Below, piece after piece: positions 60,956 to 64,000 of a stretch of 64,000 nucleotides of DNA (positions are counted from its first letter, which is position 1; each line of letters opens with the position of its first letter). The notes below the pieces were generated by a model. It worked only from the letters and a program-made list of their open reading frames with translations. It made no database searches and was not told where the DNA came from. The DNA is from Earliella scabrosa (lineage: Eukaryota; Basidiomycota; Agaricomycetes; Polyporales; Polyporaceae): the NCBI GenBank assembly GCA_022605405.1, contig JABYQQ010000025.1, positions 434,001 through 498,000 of the forward strand, in the 5' to 3' direction. The translations under genes and the position numbers were made by a program.

Positions 60956-60978
60956 AGCAAACCAGGGCTTTTGTACAC
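60956..60978 (-). repeat. right terminal inverted repeat
   Basis: 23 bp complementary to 55394-55416, ending ...TTTTGTACAC and followed by the GAC direct repeat. Confidence 0.9.
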
Positions 60979-61527
60979 GACAGCGGCACAGTAACCCTGG
61001 CTATCTTAACGCAATGGGCTCATCGTCGAGCCTTGTGAGGTCGATGCTCGCGGCGGTGCACCAGCAGGTGCGAGGTACGTGAGCATGCTGCGAGATGAAG
61101 CTCGTTTGAACTGACGAGTCTGCCACACCAGGAAAACGTTGACGGAGCATCCCAGGTTTTCTGTTTATCTGGACCACCGTGGTGTCCTCCATGCCCGTTC
61201 CACGCACCAGCTCCGCTCGAAAGACTGGGACTTGTGTTGCGCACCATGATTGAAGTCAGTATAGCATGCTGCGATGCTGCGAGGACTGAGGTGCTGTCTG
61301 TGCTTGCGATGCCTGTAGTTTGTGTCGGGGTCTTGTCTCCGTTCTCCCGGGAGTCACTCAACTACTTATCTTATCATTGTAACAGACTGAGTAGCTGAGG
61401 AGCCAGCTATTGAGTCAGGTTCCGTGATGACAGGGAACCCAGCCTGCTGATGTCGTGGTAGGGTTGGGAGGACGGGGGTTCAGGGCAAGGCACCTATGGT
61501 TGGGCAGAAGATAGGATGGACACGCAC
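60979..61527. other. flank between transposon and Atg22 remnant
   Basis: The missing 3' exons of the Atg22-like gene would be expected here, but no membrane-helix coding segment was found. A minus-strand frame at 61020-61361 (Ser/Thr-rich, with a GHGGHHGG patch) has no recognisable domain. Confidence 0.45.
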
Positions 61528-62395
61528 TAGATCCCGAGCCCTTGCGTGGCGATGCCGACGATCAGGAGCAGGGTGAGCTGGAGCGTCGAGTACGACACCA
61601 CGCTGCGGGCGCGTCAGTGGCAGCAGAACACCAAGTCCAAGTCCTGTCCCACCTGTTCTGCAGCGTCGCGATCACAGTGCTTGAACCAGGTGAAGAATCC
61701 GTGTGTCAGACTCGAACAGATGAAGCATAGCCGGTACTCACACCGTCGTGTTGAGCACATCGCCCCTGGATCAGATATTTCGTGTCAGCTCGATGCGGAC
61801 AGGACACTGGTGGGAAGCGGAGGGGAGGGAGGAAGCAAAAGCACAGCGAGACGCACATTGGGAAGTAAAAGATGAAGTACAAGAACGTCTGCTTGAGCCG
61901 AATGCACTCGCGGAACGCAACGACGGTCTGCTTGAACCGAATAGTGAGCATCGACGCTCCAGAGGGGAGCGCGAGCCCCGGCCGCCGCTTCTCAAGGAAG
62001 AACCACGGCAGCGCGCAAAGCACTGGGGAGGCACCACGGTCAGTATTTGTATATGGAAGGAAGGAGGAGCACGACTCGACGCACGCCAGACGCCGCCGGA
62101 GAACGCGATGAGCACGCTGAACGCCCTCGTGTTCTCCGTGCTCTCGTCAGACAGGAGTCCCTTGAGGATGCCGACCATGACCGCGAGGATGAGGATCTCG
62201 CCCGCGGAGCACACCGCGAAGGAGACGTTGGTAATCCGGTTCCGCTGGAGGGACTCGTAGTCCGCATGCTCTTTCTCCCTGCGCGCAGATGGGCGTGAGC
62301 TGGGCGTGAGTTGGTCATTTTCTCGTGGTATGTCTGTCTGCACGGGTTGGAGAGACGTACGACTTCTCTGCGGACGCGACGAGGGCCGCCGACTC
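61528..62395 (-). pseudogene. Atg22-like transporter remnant, missing both ends
   Basis: Six exons of an Atg22 family protein (vacuolar amino-acid effluxer, MFS fold) are readable on minus: 62361-62395, 62085-62278, 61857-62022, 61742-61765, 61653-61679 and 61528-61602. They splice in phase. Landmarks: YESLQRNRITNVSFAVCSAG, ILAVMVGILKGLLS, LPWFFLEKRRPGLALPSG, LKQTFLYFIFYFPMGDVLNT, TVTVIATLQN and LQLTLLLIVGIATQGLGIY. The family normally has about five helices before this part and a C-terminal portion after it. There is no room for the N-terminus, because QCR6 begins at 62721, and no exon follows before the transposon at 60978. It is best read as a truncated gene. The frame inside is intact, so it may be a recent loss or a short expressed gene. 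Confidence 0.7.
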
Positions 62396-62720
62396 CTGCG
62401 GTGCAGCGACACGCCGGCAGCTCAATCTCAAGTTCATTGCTGAGGCCGTCGCAGGCTCTGAGCCTCCCGCCGGCCATGTTGAGGGTAGTCAGGATGGCCT
62501 GGATAGATGCATTCCTTGGGTGGAGGTCTGACTTGGTTCAGCTCGAGGTCAACTATTGGTTCACTTCTGCGTCCAGGACCGAACCAATCGGACCAATCGG
62601 AATGACGCGATTTGACGCCGGGGGATTCCGTTTGCAGCCGGGGCGTCGGGACGAGACGAACGCCAACTCAGTCGCGGCCAGCTTGCAGCTGCACATCCCA
62701 TCCCTCTCGCCCGTTGCGCC
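62396..62720. other. promoter region of QCR6
   Basis: Spacer between the Atg22 remnant (minus) and QCR6 (plus). No gene is supported; overlapping frames are antisense to these genes. Confidence 0.5.
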
Positions 62721-63390
62721 ATGTCGCTCTCGTCGTTGTTCTCGTCTGTCTTCAGCGTCGTGCACGCCGACGCTCCCGAGGAGAAGGAGCCCAAGCAGGA
62801 GGAGGAGGCCCAGGAGGAGTCTCAGGAGGAGGAAGAGGAGGCCGAGGAGCCTGAAGACGTACGTCCCCTTCCCCTTCCCCATCCCCATCTCTGCCGTTGT
62901 CGCTGTCGTGACCGTGGACGCGTTGCTCATGTGTGACGACGCGAGCAGCCTCTGCCGGCTATTCAGGAGGAGTGCGCGGAGTCGGCCAAGTGCCAGCCGT
63001 TCGCGAAGCACTTCGCGCACTGCGAGGAGAAGGTCAACGCTGGCGAGGGCTTCAAGGGCGAGGACTGCGTTGAGGAGTTGTGAGTACTTTCCTCGTGTTG
63101 CGTGTATGCACGGTGCTGACTGAGTGGTTTCCAGCTGTAAGTAGTACGTTGCTGTCACGCTGCAGGCTTTGCTGATTTAGGTCGCGTGTCTGTTTCGTCG
63201 TCCTTCCGCACAGACCAGTAAGTTGTGCCAATATCTACTCCATACCCAGCGTACTGACGCGTCATTGCCAGCCTTATGCACTGTGTCAACGTATGTTCCC
63301 CACGAATGCCTTTTGCTCCCCTGCTCATGTATCCTCATCCGCGTTTGACAGAATTGCGCCGCGCCAAAACTCTTCTCCCAGCTCAAGTAG
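62721..63390 (+). CDS. QCR6: cytochrome bc1 complex subunit 6 (hinge protein) with micro-exons
   Basis: Acidic hinge subunit of respiratory complex III on the intermembrane side of the inner mitochondrial membrane, helping cytochrome c1 meet cytochrome c. Exons: 62721-62858, 62949-63079, 63135-63136 (2 nt), 63214-63217 (4 nt), 63272-63290 and 63352-63390, predicted 110 residues. The Glu-rich acidic stretch (residues about 18-45) is followed by PLPAIQEECAESAKCQPFAK, HFAHCEEKV, then DCVEEFYHLMHCVN and NCAAPKLFSQLK, with the paired cysteines of the helical hairpin. The F-Y-H part of the hinge motif is only obtained if both micro-exons are used. An alternative uses a 37-nt exon (63181-63217), which inserts 11 unrelated residues. 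Confidence 0.88.
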
Positions 63391-63939
63391 AGAAGGATCC
63401 TGCTCGAACCTCTTATGTGAGTCGACCTTGTCCGCGCGCCCCACGGCTAGTTCTCACTTTCGCGATGCAGACTAGAGTAGTCCTCCCATGTATGCGACAT
63501 GACGTCGCTCATGAGAATGCGTTAGAGACATATGTCATACCGCGTAATTTGTGGTGTGATCATGGTTGCTATCTACTTTCGAGACAGTGAGTCGTCGTAC
63601 CTTTGCGCGAGACGCTACCACCGTGGCAGTATCCGCCGCCGTTGTTCCCGCCTCCGTCGGTTCCCCCCACCGTTGTTCCCTTCTCCTTCGCCTGGGCCAA
63701 TGGCGACGTTGAACGTAACGCGCACGTCTGGGTCAACCGAGCCTTGCATGGGAGTGATCGGTTCATTCACAGACGCCTCGGCCAATGGCTCGGTAACCCA
63801 CTGACTCTCAACTTTCAACCTCAGCAGTGATCTCGTATAAAACTACTCATCATCCCGAGTCGAATGTCAACCATAGACACTCAGTACCAAGCCACTTCCA
63901 CACGGTCCCGTCACTCCGTACTCCTCGTGCGCACTCGCA
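63391..63939. other. intergenic, promoter of the right-edge gene
   Basis: No supported gene. A short frame at 63532-63804 has Ser/Gly/Asn-rich content only. A TATA box lies at 63836-63842. Confidence 0.5.
63836..63842 (+). promoter_or_regulatory. TATA box of the right-edge gene
   Basis: TATAAAA, 98-104 bp upstream of the ATG at 63940, followed by the C-rich DNA usual before fungal transcription starts. Confidence 0.5.
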
Positions 63940-64000
63940 ATGTCGGAAGCCTCACCATCGAACCCTCCTCTGGTGAGTGTTCCCTCGGTTCCACAATACT
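63940..64000 (+). CDS. 5' end of a gene leaving the right edge
   Basis: ATG at 63940 opens MSEASPSNPPL and meets a consensus donor (GTGAGT) at 63973, so exon 1 is 63940-63972. A TATA box lies about 100 bp upstream. The family cannot be assigned from 11 residues. Confidence 0.5.
   Translation, partial: MSEASPSNPPLVSVPSVPQY

Larger units (their letters stand above)
55394..60978. mobile_element. 5.6-kb non-autonomous DNA transposon with terminal inverted repeats
   Basis: The ends are a perfect 23-bp inverted repeat: 55394-55416 (beginning GTGTACAAAAGCCC) and 60956-60978 (its complement). It is flanked by a 3-bp GAC direct repeat at 55391-55393 and 60979-60981. Inside both ends are many CGGCCG-type motifs: on the left near 55425, 55464, 55630, 55666 and 55804; on the right near 60431, 60531, 60675, 60709, 60743, 60902 and 60937. 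A 3-bp duplication with clustered subterminal motifs is the pattern of the CACTA superfamily (which includes basidiomycete Plavaka-type elements), although the tips do not read CACTA. No frame resembles a transposase, so movement would need a partner in trans. Confidence 0.8.

Noticed and set aside
62311..63123. Plus-strand frame of 270 codons
   Set aside because: It crosses the Atg22 exons in antisense and runs through QCR6 exons and introns in the wrong frame; Arg/Ser-rich composition is typical of a shadow frame.

Overview
The window is nuclear DNA of a filamentous basidiomycete, most likely an Agaricomycete of the polypore type. The genes are split by many introns of roughly 45-70 nt with GT/AG ends, F-box genes are abundant, and there are lineage-typical families (a DUF6534 membrane protein, a Kre9/Knh1-like GPI protein, a HET-domain protein, a cytochrome P450). 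No bacterial, organellar, CRISPR or rRNA signal was seen. Gene models were made by hand from reading frames, splice motifs, codon phase and, for one family, alignment of three paralogues. Exon coordinates are given where the phase closes.

Layout. 1-2.4 kb: a gene start running off the left edge (minus), then unassigned DNA. 2.4-10.8 kb: three members (A and B on minus, C on plus) of a protein family I do not recognise. B and C share an 11-exon structure. A and B form a tandem duplication of about 2.8 kb, and in A the C-terminal half is replaced by a 13-unit, 36-bp minisatellite. 11.7-12.4 kb: Kre9/Knh1-like GPI-anchored wall protein. 13.2-15.8 kb: tyrosyl-DNA phosphodiesterase TDP1. 15.9-16.2 kb: a long foldback element. 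17-18 kb: F-box protein. 19.4-23.7 kb: EMC1. 24.0-25.9 kb: histidine acid phosphatase. 26.5-30.5 kb: exosome nuclease DIS3/RRP44. 31.1-33.3 kb: cytochrome P450, convergent with a WRAP53/TCAB1-like WD40 protein (33.5-35.5 kb). 36.2-38.1 kb: COP9 signalosome subunit 3. 39.7-42.0 kb: F-box protein with a helical N-terminal extension. 42.6-43.5 kb: methionine sulfoxide reductase A. 44.3-46.6 kb: DUF6534 membrane protein. 47.2-48.0 kb: kinase-fold protein. 48.4-49.7 and 50.6-52.4 kb: two more F-box proteins. 53.1-55.4 kb: HET-domain protein whose last codons lie inside the end of a 5.6-kb inverted-repeat transposon (55394-60978). 61.5-62.4 kb: Atg22-like remnant. 62.7-63.4 kb: QCR6, whose frame only closes with a 2-nt and a 4-nt exon. 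63.94 kb: first exon of a gene leaving the right edge.

The window is a mosaic. Conserved housekeeping genes (EMC1, DIS3, CSN3, MsrA, TDP1, QCR6) alternate with fast-evolving families. The most dynamic parts are the A/B/C cluster and the transposon-HET-Atg22 block. I see no single multi-gene pathway. The best candidates for undescribed biology are the A/B/C family with its minisatellite-swapped member, the large non-autonomous transposon, and the micro-exon structure of QCR6.
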